From contig NW_024104405.1 in the NCBI RefSeq assembly GCF_003945595.2, forward strand, positions 355,287 to 419,286: a stretch of DNA of 64,000 bases. Reading direction: 5' to 3'. This document shows positions 13,013 through 26,912 of this stretch, in pieces. A program made the translations under genes and the position numbers. The notes under the pieces are model-generated. The model made no database searches and was not told the DNA's origin. It worked only from the letters and a program-made list of their open reading frames with translations. The first letter of the stretch is position 1. Each line of letters begins with the position of its first letter. This stretch comes from Pipra filicauda. Its lineage: Eukaryota; Chordata; Aves; Passeriformes; Pipridae.

Positions 13013-16000
13013 CAATGAAGGTTTCATCCAGTTCTTCATCCATGAAGATTTCACTCAATCCAAGCCAAAAGGTTATTCAATAAACCAAGAGCAGATTGTC
13101 AGCCCGAGGTGTGAAAACCACTGCAGCCTCTTCAGAGTAAATGTCAGGAAAAGGGACAAAATCAGAAAAGATGAAGGCAACAAATGTCAGTCAAGAAACT
13201 GAGACATTAATTCTTCTAGAAGTGTGAAGCTCTCTCACCTCTCACTTCTCCAAGGAGGACCAGCTCAGAAACCCTGCCTTAATGTTTCAGAGGATTTCAC
13301 AGTGAATTAAATCCATTTCTGAGCTAACACAACCACTGTGTGATCATTCACACCCGTTTAAACCCTGGTCCCTGTTAAGAAATGCCACTGCATTTGTCAG
13401 GTTGCAAACGTGCTGCAAGAACTGCCACCCACGGTCTGAGGGATATCCCCGAGTCACATTCAGTGCCTCAGGTGCAATTTCTGCTGCAAAACTGTGGGAT
13501 TATATTTCTTTGGTTTGGGTTTTTCTCCCGCTTCAAGGTGAGGAAGGATGGGGGAGAGCAGGAGAAGACTAGAAAAGGGGGAAAGCATCCTGTGTGACAA
13601 ATTTGCAACACAAGAACTGCTGGAGTGTCACAAATTCAACCCAGTGTGAGCTCCTGAAGCAGCTTCTGACAGGGAGTCGTGGGAGTTCAGTTGAAGAGAC
13701 CAAGTCAGAGCCTAAAAGCACACAATCAAAGTTTTCACTAATTTATTTTATTAACCCAGACAAGCAGTGCTGTACCAGCATTTCTGGGGGGAGAAGACAT
13801 CTGGGGTAGAACCTGGACAGTTAAACCTAAAGCTGGGATCCAAAAGAACTTCTCAGCTGACACAGGAGCTCGTGATCCACTGCCTGATGCAGCTGGAAAT
13901 ATTTCCAGCAGTGTTTTCAGAAGCAGAACAACCTCTGTATGGGCAGCCCAGACCCAAAAAAGAGCCAGCTACTGCAGAGGAACACAGATGTGCTGCAGAG
14001 GTCCTGGCCTGAAATCCCAACTTATCCTGGAGATCTAGGCCTTCCACACACTGAACCTGCTGGAACCATTTTGGTATCATAGCTAGTGGGTAAAATACTC
14101 ATCCAGTGCACGGGAGACCCAAATCTAATCCCTTTCTGAGTGAAATTGTTAAATGAGCAGCCAGCCTGAGCTTCACAGGGTTTGGTGGGGAGTTACCCAG
14201 CTCCCTCTGTCCTTCATACCCACTGAAATCAATGAGCTTCCAGAGAAGTTCAAGGCAACAATCCTAAGCCAACACCATTTTAACAGCAAATACCGAATTA
14301 TAAAACAATAAGCTTTCTTCATCTGCTCTATTTAAATCTTCCTGCTTTCCCTGTGCATCAAAAAATAGACCTGAGCTGTCACTCAAGGCTGTGGTATCTT
14401 TAACAATGCCATCCAGCTATGGGTGAAGGATTGCTCAAGTCCATTTAAGCCCCATCTCCCAGTAATTCCCACTGCAAGCCTGCATTGCCACCCCACGCCC
14501 AGCACAATTCACCAGATTGGTGCTTACATCAGATTCATCCCAGCTTTCAGAAAGAAAGAAGGCTCTGAATTCCTGTGGGAGCACCCACAGCTGGGCCTCA
14601 GCCTCTCGGAGGATGTTTTCACTAATTTAGATTAAGACAATCATCAGCCCATGGGTTTGATTAGAAATGCTGCTGAGCCTCACTCACCCTCCCTCTCCAT
14701 CCCCTCCCTGCCCACACACACGAGAGCAGGAAGAGCTGCCTTAGTCCAACTTCTATTTTTGTTGAAAACACACATCAGTTTTGCTTCCACTAAAAGCTGG
14801 AAGCACAGACAGGAGTTTCAGCATCGAGCAGAATGTAAAGAAATGCGCTTCTTGCCAGGGCTTTGTGCTTCTCTAATAACTTCAAGAAAAGCAAAAAGAA
14901 AACTCGAATGCAGAGCCAAAACACACCACTTGGTCTCGCATGGGATCTGATCAAACATCTAAAGGCATTTGAAATTCCAGGAAGGGAGAGCTTCCTCATT
15001 CTTAAGGAATATACCAAAATGTACAGAAGGAATGAATTTATTTCATTGCAAGTCCCTTATGGTTTGCCCCTGTGATCAATATAACCCAAAAGCTTAGAAA
15101 GAGCCTGAATATTCTGAGCACTGACCTGCAGCCTATGGGAGACACAGGACACCATTCAGTGAAAAGATAATAAAACATGCCATGCTCAGCGTTTATTTGT
15201 TTGAGATTCAAAAAGGTTTTCAGATCTGTCTGCTCAGCCTATCTCCTGCAAAAGCCATAAATCTCTTCCAGCTAAACCAAACCATATTCTTACGTTTAAA
15301 TCACATAAGTGAGCTCAAAGACCAGAGGAATTTGCAAGCAGCAGCCCTTTTCTTCCTTCCCCACATACCCTCAGGCCTTTGACAAGTCTCTAAAAATCCA
15401 ACTTTCAGGAGTGCAGGGACTTCTTGTCTTTCATTTGGGAGATGTTTTTTGAAGGACACTCTGCCACTGACCTGCTGGCATTTGCACAAAAGCATGCCAG
15501 GGCTGAAAAGGATGTGTCTTGATGCCATAAATGCTATTAAAATGCAGGGATATTCCATGTTTACCTCACAGATAGCCAACACACGTACGAAAGTCACCCT
15601 GAACACACAACTGGGTGGAGGAAAGGAGTCACTGATAAACATCCAACTAATATCTGCAGCAGGCAGCTGAGTATCAGGTCATGGAAAGAAGAGCTGAGCA
15701 AAGGAATAGTGAAAAAAACCTGATTTCTGGGCAGTTCACAGACAAGAAACAAACAGCACATCCATCCTGGCTGTATTTCCTCCAAGGATCCTAACATATC
15801 ATCACCCCCTCTTCCTGGAAAAGCATCTTCCCAATGCCAAAGGTGATCCTGCAACAGAGGGGGAGAATCCTCCAAGAACATAAGGCCTCTCAGCTGCAAA
15901 AGGCACCGTCTGGGTCTCGTGGAAAGTCAGGGTGAAATAAAATGTTCAAGCCCAGGAAGCTCAGCTAGTAATGAGCCCCTAAATCATCCTCCTGCAAGAG

Positions 16001-18673
16001 CCTGGGATGTGCCTCATCCCACACCGGGCTCCTCAGGCATCCCATTGTACCGTGAGGATGCTGAATCCAAGGTCTCACCATGACGGGAGGGAATTAACTC
16101 TGCCCTGCCCGTGGTATCCCCCAGCAGCCCTTCAATCCCAGCTTTTAAAGGGAGGTAGAAATAGCCAGTTTTTAGACTTGAAACCCTTGGGAGATGCAGC
16201 CTCCTTCTACAGGGCTGGAGGTGCCATCTGAAACGAGAGGGATACTGTCTCCATGCTGAAAGGAAGCCACTTGAGTCTGTTCCAGTGGAAGGTTTAAAGC
16301 CTCCCCACCCCAACACTCTTCAATGCAGGAGAAGAGGAGGGAAAGCCAAGAGCAGAAAATTGAGAACAAGGCAAAAAGAAAAAAAAAAGCCCCGCGAATT
16401 TAAACCACTTTTGCAATCCTCAAATATTTTTGCTTCCCTGAGGATCCATCATCCCTCCTCCAGACAAGCAGCAGAGAGGTGGTCTCCCCCTTCAGAAAGC
16501 TTTGGATGATAACCAGCAAGAACATTATGTTTAAGCTTCAAGGACTGAGCGTTCCCACAGGATTCATGGATGGCAACGCCGAGCCAGAAGGATGCATTTA
16601 ACAGTTGCTTAAGTTCTGGCACCTGCACATATTTCCTTATGATAAAGTCCAACACAGGCAGCCTTCAGATGTTGTGTAAATACTGTCAGCGCTCTGGCAC
16701 AGCTCCCCTTTCTTTATGATTTGTTTTACACAATCCCCAACCGTTTCATAAACACTAATTATATCTCCTGGTTCCTCTAAATGAGCTGCGAGTGCTTCAC
16801 GTGTGAGGAAACTGAGGCAAAGTGAGGATCTCTGCATCCCAACAACGAGGTGAGCAGGCTGAAGGAGCTTCACCTCCTTCCACCAACAAACCTGACACGA
16901 AATGCAACATTGACTGAGATTTACTGCTGCTGTCACCTCAAACATGATTTGAGGTTTCCAGAGCAACAGAGTGAACCAGGAGTTCAATGTTTTGAGTTCT
17001 CAGTGACAGCTTAATCTCTCCCTAACACAGTAGGGATCTTCACTTTCAGCATCTTGTCAGAAGCTGTATCCACTCAGCTCCTCAAAGTGTGTGTGGAGTT
17101 CCTAGACAATGCATCCTACCCCAACTCCCCAGCTAGATCTTGCAGATACCTTCAAAGCAGTAACAGCACAACCAGTTCTGTCATGGCACAGAGATTTCTC
17201 CTTTGCATTTTGCCCCAGTACATAACTCAGCAGGCTGAAGGCATCGCCCGGGTCCGCCTTTTCTTAAAGACTGTTCTGTCAATTCTTGTGAGCTTGCCAG
17301 GCATTTTGCAGTGCCAACGAATATCAAAAGAACCAAGAGCACCACAAATGAGGCTGGAGCCCAGAAGAGCACTCCCAGAATTTCCATGGGACTACTAGCT
17401 ATGTGCAAAGCTTTTATTTCATAATTAATGGCTTATTTGCAAAATAGGAGCAATAAACCCCAGCTTCTAGAAGTCACTTTGGTGCAGGGCACTCCTCTGT
17501 TTTCCATCACCTACTGCTGAGCCTGTAACTAGGTGTTGTTTTTCAGAGTGATGGGTGTTATGAAGATGAACTGCGAGATTAAAGTCAGAAGCATTTTATG
17601 AAAGATAAATGGACATGATATACCTGGCAAAGAGCGAGGCCTCAAGTCTTAACAGCGTGTTTCCTCATCGCCTAGGAAAGGATGTTTCAACAGCTGGAGA
17701 TAAGTGGAACATGACCAGTTAAGCTCCTTTCCCTCCCCTGGAGCCCAGAGAAGCAGCAGGGAGCACTGCAAAACCACTTCATCTCACATCAGAGCACGCT
17801 GCCCAACACGGGAGGCATTTCAGAGCCAACGGAGCGTGTGAAGGAGCGTCGTGGCGGCCGCGCTCGGCAACGAGACCAGCCTCACACGGAGGTTCAGAGG
17901 TGCTTCTGCTAAAAGCAGAAGAGAACTATCGATTTTTGCTAAGCCCTGACAATTCCACAAGGCTCCCCCCATCCCTATTCCAGACAATAAAACAGTAACG
18001 AGCCGCCACTGACAGGGAGCACACCCACACCTCCAGCTGAGCGCCGGTGCCAACGCTGCTGGGATATTTTAACCCGGCCCTCTGAGAAGGGGCTCCTTTC
18101 AAACTCAAGCATAATCCAAGCATGGAAGACTACACAAGCCTGGAACGCCACCTGAGCCCTGGATTTGCAAAAAGCCTTCAAAATACACCTTTAACAACCC
18201 TGAAGAGAGTTAAAGCTCACCCAAGGCTCCACACCTGAGCTAATTGCTTTAGCTCTAAGGAAAATGCAACAAGACACTAAATTTGCTGCTGACTTGCTCA
18301 GTCATTTGCACCCCTGATCCCTTTTAACTCCTCTGATCTGGGTGCTATGGGAGCAGCTCTGAAGCCTCCCAGCCGACAGGTCTGAGGGCTCCAAACAAGC
18401 CTGTGCCACAAAGCCAACAGCACATCAGCAGTGCCTGGGAAAGGACAGGAGTATTTTGACAGGAATCACCATGGCAACCCATTTTCTCCCATATTTGCCA
18501 GTGAGCTGCCCATTGCCCCTCAGCTCAACTACAGGCATCAACTCATGGCCTCTCCACCACCTTTAGCCACATTCCCCACCAGTTTTTGCACCTCAGTCCT
18601 TCCTCCTCTTTCCACGTGATGGGAAAATCCATGAATGAAGACGAAGATTAACTGTTTATGGCCCTGCAATGTC
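13013..18673. other. Intergenic, no gene supported
   Basis: Unique, repeat-poor sequence. A perfect T-box half-site AGGTGTGAA lies at 13107-13115. No coding similarity was seen. Confidence 0.55.
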
Positions 18674-18836
18674 CCCTCTTAGGGACAAGAGCCTGCCACA
18701 ACAGGCAAGTTCTGCACCATTAACCAGGACTGTGAGCTCTCTAGAGAAACTTGCCCCAAAATATGGAGGTAAAACATGAGACACACCTAATTCAGCTAAG
18801 AGCGACTTATAAACATCCTAAAGCACCAGAGAGTAT
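18674..18836 (+). repeat. First copy of a 165-bp dispersed repeat
   Basis: It starts at CTCTTAGGGACAAGAGCC and ends at GCACCAGAGAGTAT. The direct-orientation partner begins 1.65 kb away at 20321. It could be a local duplication or two insertions of one old repeat family. Confidence 0.85.
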
Positions 18837-20320
18837 TATATATGTTATATGGAGGTGAAAATCTATACACGACATAATTTGATCTCTGGAGAGAGGTGTT
18901 AAAGGGGGAGAAACTCCTTTTTACAGGAACAGGCTGCACCTAAACAAGCTTGTGTAAGAGGAAAGAGGGATAAACAACTTCGTCCTGCCTGCAAAGCGCA
19001 GCTGACAGGAGTTTAATACCAGCAGTTGGGCATCAAAACTCTGCAAACATTTACTGTGCTCTCACATGAAAGCAGCAGGATTTGGGGCATAGGTTGTATT
19101 TTTATTATGCCTGGCACAAAAAACCTCCTCTCTGCAATAGCATGAGAAAGATATTTAACAGGACCAAGAGGCCAGAAGAGACCATTTGCATGGGATCCAT
19201 CTCAGGGGCACAATGAACCGCCGAAGATTAAAATTTGCATCCGCGATTTCTTAATATTCGCTTTATGGTCAAATTGAATAAAACCCACAGATTTTTCTGC
19301 TACCACCAGTGCTCTGGAATAAAAAAAAAAAAAAAAAAACAAACAAACTGTGCCAACTCAGCAGGCAGATTTCAGCTGCGTTCAGGATGAAGCATGTGCA
19401 CACCAGTCTGCTCTGTAATTGCAGTGGTTTATTGCATTGAGCCTCACGTAAGGATTAGACTCCTAAATTCCAGGCTTGGACTTGGTTAGCAAGCCTTGCA
19501 TTTCTTGTGGCACATACACCTACCTCCAATCGTGTTCTTTGCCCAACATGAACAGGAATTTGGGGAAGGCACCAAGAAGAAAGCAAACCTTCTGGTGCCG
19601 TCTTACAATAATGCAGCGAGGAGTTCCCCAGCTACTGTGGGAAAAGTGAGTTTTAGACTGTTTTAACCACATATGTCCAGTCTTTCGGCGTCAACAATAC
19701 AAGATCTGGGCTGAAAAATTCCATTCCAGCTTTAGTTTCTACCTGCAGCTTCAAGATATAACACACATCCTAGACACTGACAGGCAAGAGCATCCACTTG
19801 CTTCTATGTTTGAATCGTGAAACAGAAAAGCTTTAAAGTATCTTGAGAGAGTTAAATCACAATAAAGAGATAGTATGCGGGAGGAATATTTTTAAGGCAC
19901 CTAGAACTGGGCTTTGTCAACTCTTTTATCTGAAAGATGTATTGCAAAATCCTTAAGAAATCATGAACCATGACCTTGCACTGTCCCTCAAATGTAGCCT
20001 GTCTGGAGTGTTGAACACTTAGATTTTGGTCCATACGGGAGCCAGTAGGGCAAAATTGACGGAGAAAAGTTTAAATTGGTGAAGAAAAGTGTTTCTAAGC
20101 TTTTGTCAGTTAATACAAAGCCTCAGATGAGGGATGTCATCTGGGCAGAGACACACAAGAAGAGGGGCTGTGTCCTGCAGAGGCCGAGTGGAAGCCAGAG
20201 GAGCTCCTGGCCTGGGGAAATCATCACACCTGATTTCTTCTCAGTGCAAGGAGCACATAAACAAGGCAAGAAAAACTTCTTTGAGGAAGGTGAAAGACAC
20301 TCACTTGCTTCATTTTTCAC
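18837..20320. other. Intergenic sequence between the two repeat copies
   Basis: AT-rich unique sequence with an A-run (19320-19339). A T-box half-site in reverse orientation, TCACACCT, lies at 20224-20231. No gene was recognised. Confidence 0.55.
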
Positions 20321-20488
20321 TCCTAGGGACAAGAATCTGCCCCAACAGGCAAATTCTGCACCATTAACCAGGGCTGTGAGCTCTCTAGAGAAACTTGCCC
20401 CAACATATAGAGGTAAAACATATTTCCATGAAATACACCTAGTTCAGCTAAGGGTGACTTCAAAATATTCTAGAGCAAATGGCAGTAT
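20321..20488 (+). repeat. Second copy of a 165-bp dispersed repeat
   Basis: It shares AACAGGCAAATTCTGCACCA, GCTGTGAGCTCTCTAGAGAA and GTAAAACATATT-like blocks with the copy at 18674-18836, in the same orientation and order. It differs by scattered substitutions and a short insertion after the GTAAAACAT block. The element family is not recognised. Confidence 0.85.
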
Positions 20489-23400
20489 TTAGGACTTGCT
20501 GCTCACGTGCCAGGCAAGAGCATGGAGATGCCAAGGCACCGTCATGGCCAGGGCTTGGCTCAAACACAGCTGGGAAGGGAATCCTGGCACTGTGGACCCA
20601 GTCCAAGGCTGCCCACACTGCCCAACACAGCCCAGCTCCACACAGGAGCAGTGCTTTGAAAGCTCTGCATCAAGGGGAAGGTGCTTTACACCTGCTACTT
20701 CCCCCTCTGGAAATGCAAACCACCACCCAGGCTGGCAGGCAGGCCTCCCATCTTCAGAGTAATTTGCCCTATTATTTGTTTTATCTGCCTTTCCTGCAGG
20801 ACACAAAGGGACATGTGGATTGTGGCATCACACAGCCTTCAAAAGCCTCCCCGCCACTGCAAATTAATTAATCTCAAGGAGGGAAGAGCACGCAAAGCAA
20901 AGCAGCCTCTGAGAAGAAATGCTGCCCCCAGGGAAGTTATCTTGCCTCCTTCTCCTGCCTCCTCCATCTTACCCCTCCATAAAACTCAAGTTCAAGTCCC
21001 GACAAGCAGCACTTTTCCTGCTGGGAGCTGCCCAAAGCAGCAGGGGACGTGTGCTCCGGAGCCAGAGTCACACTCTGCTCTGCCCCATCCCCTCCCTCTC
21101 CCAGCACCTCTGTTCACCCCTATTTCCAGGACACTAATTTAATGAAGATTAATGTGTGTGTACCCTCCCAACGTGCTCCTTTCCCAGCAATAGCACACGC
21201 TGCATCACGGCATTTTCACATTAAAGGATCTTTTTTTCCCCACCCTGAGCACGTGAAGCTGAAGTGCTGCTCAGCACACAGAGCTGTGTGCCTGTTCCAT
21301 TGAGTCACAGAAATCACTCCCAGCTCCACAACTCTGATTTTTTTCCCCCCATTTTCCCCCCTCAAAATAGACTGCTGTAGGTAGAGTCAGCTGGTCATAT
21401 ATATGTAGGGCATTAAGAGGCTGCAAAGGTAGGGATAGCTTTATTTAGCATTATATGGCTTGAATAAGATAAGCATACAGCAATTAATAGATTGATATTT
21501 GTCTTTGACAAGTGTTGTGTTGATGGCTAGTAAGGTCAGGAGCTGACTATTCAGATTCTGCTCCAAAGCTGACCAATATTGCCAAAAAAAAAAAAATCAT
21601 GTGTTTTCCAGCAAATAACCAAAAAATTAAGACAAGTAAGCTGGTTATCAGTCACACTGTGTATAACTGAAGATCTGCAACTCCTAATTGTTTAAGAGTG
21701 AGCTTGAACCATTCTTGCACTGGTCTCAGATGCAAAGCAGCTTAAGCTTCTCTTATTCAGGGTCTAGAGACACTGATACACATCAGATTCTCAGCCTTAA
21801 ATAGGTGGTTACACCACATTTAGGACAACCTGTCCACTTCAGAACCACCTGGGGACCTTCAGGGAGCATAACCTGGCCATTAGGACATCCTGGTCCTTCC
21901 TCTTCTCACTTTTACTTCATCCCAACTCAAACATCCAACTTCCAAACATCCCTGCACCTTTCACCATCACTAAATACAGGACTAAAGCTCAGGGGACAGA
22001 TTCCCTAGAATTTTCTTTAAATAACTTGCATATCTCCTCGCCTTGAAGGTAACCTACTCTTTAACCTGTAGTCACTGGCACAGTACTGGGATTAGCTGTC
22101 CTGTTTTGCCTCTTTCTGCTTGGAGAGTTAGGAATTTGCACTCTTACCCCAGTTATGGATCAATCCTGCATCTAGCCACGGGGAAAAAAAAAGTCTTTGC
22201 AATCTGCAGCAACTTCATGATTTAGGACACGAAGCCTTGTTTGACTAAATCATTCCACAGCAGCCCTGAGAGTGCCTGTTGGGAATAAGCCAAATTCATA
22301 TTTCTGTCATTTTCCCCGTCCTGCACGTCCATATATCCGTTTATCCTCATTTCATTAGCAAATCGCCCCATCCATTTACTCAGCTATTTGTCAGTGGGGC
22401 TGTCACTTTAATTACCTCTGTCTACATGGATTGCTGTTATTTATCTGTCTTGTTTGCAACGCACCATCCACCAAAATACATTCCTCCCTTACTGCAGACA
22501 CTGATGTTATCGGGGAGCCTGACCCAGGGAGCAATGCTCTTAGGGAGACAAACTGTTTTCAAAGCAGATTTGTGAATTAAACTGTCTCCTCAGGAACTAA
22601 CAGCAGTGACACCCCTGGAAAGCCAGTCATCACCACTGCCCTGAACACCAAAGGAGTCTCACACCACGGACATCACCCACCTGTACAGCCAACACAGGGC
22701 ACAGACACAGTAATAGGGTCTGGAATGGTTGTCCAAGCCTGTTAAAATCCGTGAGCACACACCTGGAGCAAATGGATGTCACAAAGCATTGAAATTCAGC
22801 TAGATTTGGGTCTACCTCCACCTGCACATACCCTCTAGCTGAGCTTTTTCCCTACATGTATCTGTAGGATGGAGCAGGCTGCTTTGGTGTGACACTGCAG
22901 GGATGTCCCTTTCCCTGGGGGATACCTGAATGGAACACTGGCCATCCAAAAGGGTCACACTCTGTGCACTGGCTCTGCATTAACTCCATCCTCACACATT
23001 CTACTTTGTTCCTCTCTGGAAGATTTTTTTGGAAATCCTATAGAATTCTTCCTAAAATGAATGGTTTACTTGCTCCACCGTTTTTCCTTTTCACTCAGAG
23101 GAAATCAAAGCCAAGCAGTTTTAAACTAACCCAGCTCTCAAATCCGAGAGCCTTCAACTGGATTCAAGGAGGAGACAAAGCACCTTTCATCAATAAACAA
23201 ATACTCAAACCACCTTCCATACTTCTCCACACTGCTCTTGCCCACCTCTCCTCCTCCTCAAAGGTTCCCATGGTAGAAACCTGCTAAAAAGGATCCAGAG
23301 GAGATCCTTTGAACCCCTCTGTGTGCAGAGACTGGCAGCCTCAAGCCTGCACACTTGGTGTGAAATGTGTGAATCCCATTCCCCTCTCCAGGGAAGGGAC

Positions 23401-24307
23401 CTTTTATCCAGAACCTGTGACTGAGTTAATCTGTGCTGGGGTGTTTGGTGGAGGAGCAGCTCATCGTCCACGTGGCCTGTTCAGCAGGATTCACTTCCAA
23501 AGGCACCACCACGATCATGCTGCCTACCTGGGGGGCTTTTCTGTCTGCTCATCACACAAATGAGGACTGAGTCAGAGCTGCTGACCAAGCCCTTGGGCAC
23601 CAGCCTGGCTTTGGTGGGCAAACAGTGGGAAGAGCACAACCATTCCCAGCTGATCATTCCAGCTGTGGTCAACCCACGTCTCGGATTCTGCACACAACTT
23701 CCACCCATGGAGCCACACACAGCACCAGCTGGGAGGCTGCACACCTCTTCAGGCCTCAGCTATAAGCCATGTGGGATCCCACAGCTGTGCAGAAACCAGT
23801 TCCTTCAACTCCTTAAAATCCAGCTTATGGCACAGCCCCCCTAAGCCCAGCTCTGTAGCAGTCAGGCCTAAGGTGAGAGCAGCATCCTGACTACAGCCAC
23901 ACCTGGCAGGTACAATGGGGCCCACACATCTTTCCCACTGTGTTTTCCCAGCCTCCAGCAGTCTGTGGTTAGCCTTTCAGTGCTCACATGCACATCCAAC
24001 GCAGATATTTCAGCACAGATCTGTTGAAGTCACCCAGCTCTATCTACATTTTCCTGGTGGCAACACCAGCTGTATCAGCACCCACCTCAGAGTGCCTCAC
24101 AGATTCTGCATCAGCCTCACACTCCCAGGGCCATGCTATGGACCAAACAACATTTTCTAAGTGTCCTTTCCTTCTGCCAGATTGTTCCCAGCCAGATCTG
24201 TCCCCTGAAGTGCCCCACAGACAGCAAGGTTGGTACAGGACACCTCCAGCTGCTCTTGCTGCTGATGGTGCAACAGCTCCTTAAGTCTAATGAAATTTAA
24301 GTCTCTT
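20489..24307. other. Intergenic, nothing recognised
   Basis: Unique sequence. The AT-rich part 21370-21700 contains homeodomain-like and GATA-like motifs but no stronger signal. No gene was recognised. Confidence 0.55.
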
Positions 24308-24411
24308 AAATCTAGTGGAAGTCTAACAGAACGTGTCCCTGCCTGTGGCATTGCTGTTGCAACCAGATGATCTTTAAGGTCCCTTCCAACCCAAACTATT
24401 CCATGATTCCT
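24308..24411 (+). mobile_element. CR1 LINE 3'-end fragment
   Basis: AATCTAGTGGAAG, GTGTCCCTGCC, AGATGATCTTTAAGGTCCCT and TCCAACCCAAACTATTCCAT are in CR1 3'-tail order. The upstream part is degraded. Confidence 0.9.
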
Positions 24412-26829
24412 TGTCAGCAGGTATCAACAGCGAGTTTTCCTCTCCCTGTGATCTCTGGGAGAGAAACACTTAAAACAGAAGGACTCCTGGAAATACCATC
24501 CTCTCCACAGGCTGATCCAGCCCCCTAGGACAAGCTTAAGGGTTCAATGCAGAGACTAAAGGCCACAAGACCCAGTCTGTCACAGGAACTGCCGAGATCA
24601 AGGGCACAGCCGGTGTCTGAGGTCCTTCAGAAGGTGGGAAATTTTCTCAGTGGAATAAATGCTAAGCACGATCTTCGAGGCAGGGCAAAGTGACAACCTT
24701 CTCTTCACGGCAGGCAGAGGGTTTCACGGGATCTTTTCCCGAGAGGTACATGCCTGGGTGGAGGCTGAGAAAGAAAACCCTCAGCCCTGGAACAGTGGAG
24801 CACCGCCAGCTGTGATGGGTTCATGATAAGCTAAAAAACATCCATAAGCATTCGACTTCAAAAGCAGGGAAAGAAGGAGGGGAGCTGCACAGAGTCAAAT
24901 GCCTGAGGCATCCCATTTTCAGTCAGTGCAAGGAGCCTATTTTTAGAAAGCCTGCATACACCTACCAGAGCACTAAGGCTGGAAAGGAATTCTTCATTTT
25001 AATGGTCTCCTTCTCCACACAACTGTACAGGTGGCACTGCTACAAGAGCCACTCCACTCTCCATCCCCAAGAAAAGCTGTCTGCAACACATTCCCCCCCA
25101 AGTGAAAGAAAATCAAGGCAAAAAGGTAATATTGGCAAAAGGCATTATTGCCAAAAAGCCATTCCAAATGTAGAGGCAAGGCAGGGCATCTGCTTCCCTC
25201 TGTATGACAGACTCCTGCCCCCTTCCCATCCCCTGTGGTGTTTTGCATTAGCCTGTGGGAAAAAACAGCCAGAATTCCCAATGGAGACCTACAGCTACGG
25301 TCTGCCATGGGAGACACAGCCCGGGTGGGAAACCTGTTGCACGAAAAATAGGCACATGAGACACCTGAACTGCAGCTACTGCACCAGTTGCTTCAGGGGC
25401 CCTGGAAGGTTAATGAGTATCAGATCCAAACTGACATTTTCTGACACTTCTTCATAATAAAGGACCACCAGCTGCAAAGGTTCCAACCCGAAAGCACAGG
25501 CTTTGCTCCTGGCAAAGACAGGATTACAGCGTTCTGTGGGATGAAAGGTATGGGAATGAAGGGTATGGAGAGGCCCATGGTTTAGGGGCTAAGGATTTTG
25601 GCTTTACCCCGTGCTTCCAGTTTGCACAATTCGTGTAAAAAAGCCCAGAAAACAAACACTTGCAAAAAAAAGCAAGTTACTGTTCTTTGTCCTTGCAAAC
25701 AGTTGTTGAATATACAGGTACAGTGAAGGTGGAGGAGGCAAATGATGAATACAAACAATGTCTCTTTTCTTCCCAACTTTGTCATCAAAACTGATCTGGA
25801 ACCAGCCCATCTTCCTTTGGCCCCCACAGAGGAGCAGGACATTTTCTTCCCCTCCAAGGGAAATATTTCCAGGGCAACACTCTTTTCAGGAATTCCTGCC
25901 CGTTCAAATATTTTTTTAAGATGGCAAAGAGAAATCTTCTCTCCCAAGCCTGACAGCATTCCCCCTTTAAATGAGCACTGTGGTTTCAGCTCAGCATTTT
26001 CTTGTTTTGCATGCTAGACACACACTTGGATGGCATCATGTTTCCCAGCTGAACCCAACCACATCCCTGCACCTGCATAGCTAGCAGCAACAGGAGAAAC
26101 CTTCAGCGAGCAATTCAGATAGAGATCTCTTCGAGCAGCTTTATTGATGTTAATGGAGCTACTTGGGATTTACACACACGTAAATCAGAGCACAGGTGGA
26201 TGATAAATTCTTGCAACTGGCAACAATACAGGCAAGGCCAATCTCACCCCTGCTGTAACAGTACTGATGTCAAAAGCTGTGCACCAAACAGCAGCTGGGT
26301 TTGTAAAGCCACCTTAACCAGGCAAATCAGTTCATTGCAAAGAAATCTGCAGAATTCACACAGCGTCCCTTGCTCTCTCCAGTGAGCTACACCTTTGGGA
26401 CCCCGCTGCAAACAGATTCTGTTGCAAGTTTACTGCTTTGAAGTACTGCCTTAAAATACCATTTTCAGGCTTGGACATGGCAATCACAGTTTTGTATGGC
26501 CACCTCATCTTTTACCAAGTCATCACCTTTGGACACGGATCCTTTTGTGGTGGGAGTTGCATTTGAAGCCACAGCAGAAGCTGTTTGGGGGAAGTATAAA
26601 CCAAACTGGCCTTTAAAACAAGCCTTTTGGTCTGACTCTCAACTATGGCAGCTGGTGAGGGATTTCAATGAATGACAAGCCAGAGTTGTGGCCCTGCTGT
26701 GCACACCACTGCTCGTCCCTCAGCGCACTGGGACTGGGAATCAGGATAATGTCCCTTGCTTTTCAAGCCTTTGCCTTCTCATGTTGGGCCTGGCAACTCT
26801 GTTGGGTCCCCAAAGACCTGACAAGTAGG
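24412..26829. other. Intergenic, nothing recognised
   Basis: Unique sequence. A short imperfect inverted repeat (TTGGCAA/TTGCCAA near 25130-25155) is the only structure noted. Confidence 0.6.
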
Positions 26830-26912
26830 GGTTACAGTGGTAGTGCTGGATTGACAGTTGGACCTGATGGTCTTAAAGGTGTCTTCCAACCTTGATGATT
26901 CTGTGATTCTAA
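26830..26912 (+). mobile_element. CR1 LINE 3'-end fragment, diverged
   Basis: TGGACCTGATGGTCTTAAAG, TCTTCCAACCTTGATGATTC and TGTGATTCTAAG match the CR1 3' tail with several substitutions, suggesting an older copy. Confidence 0.85.
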
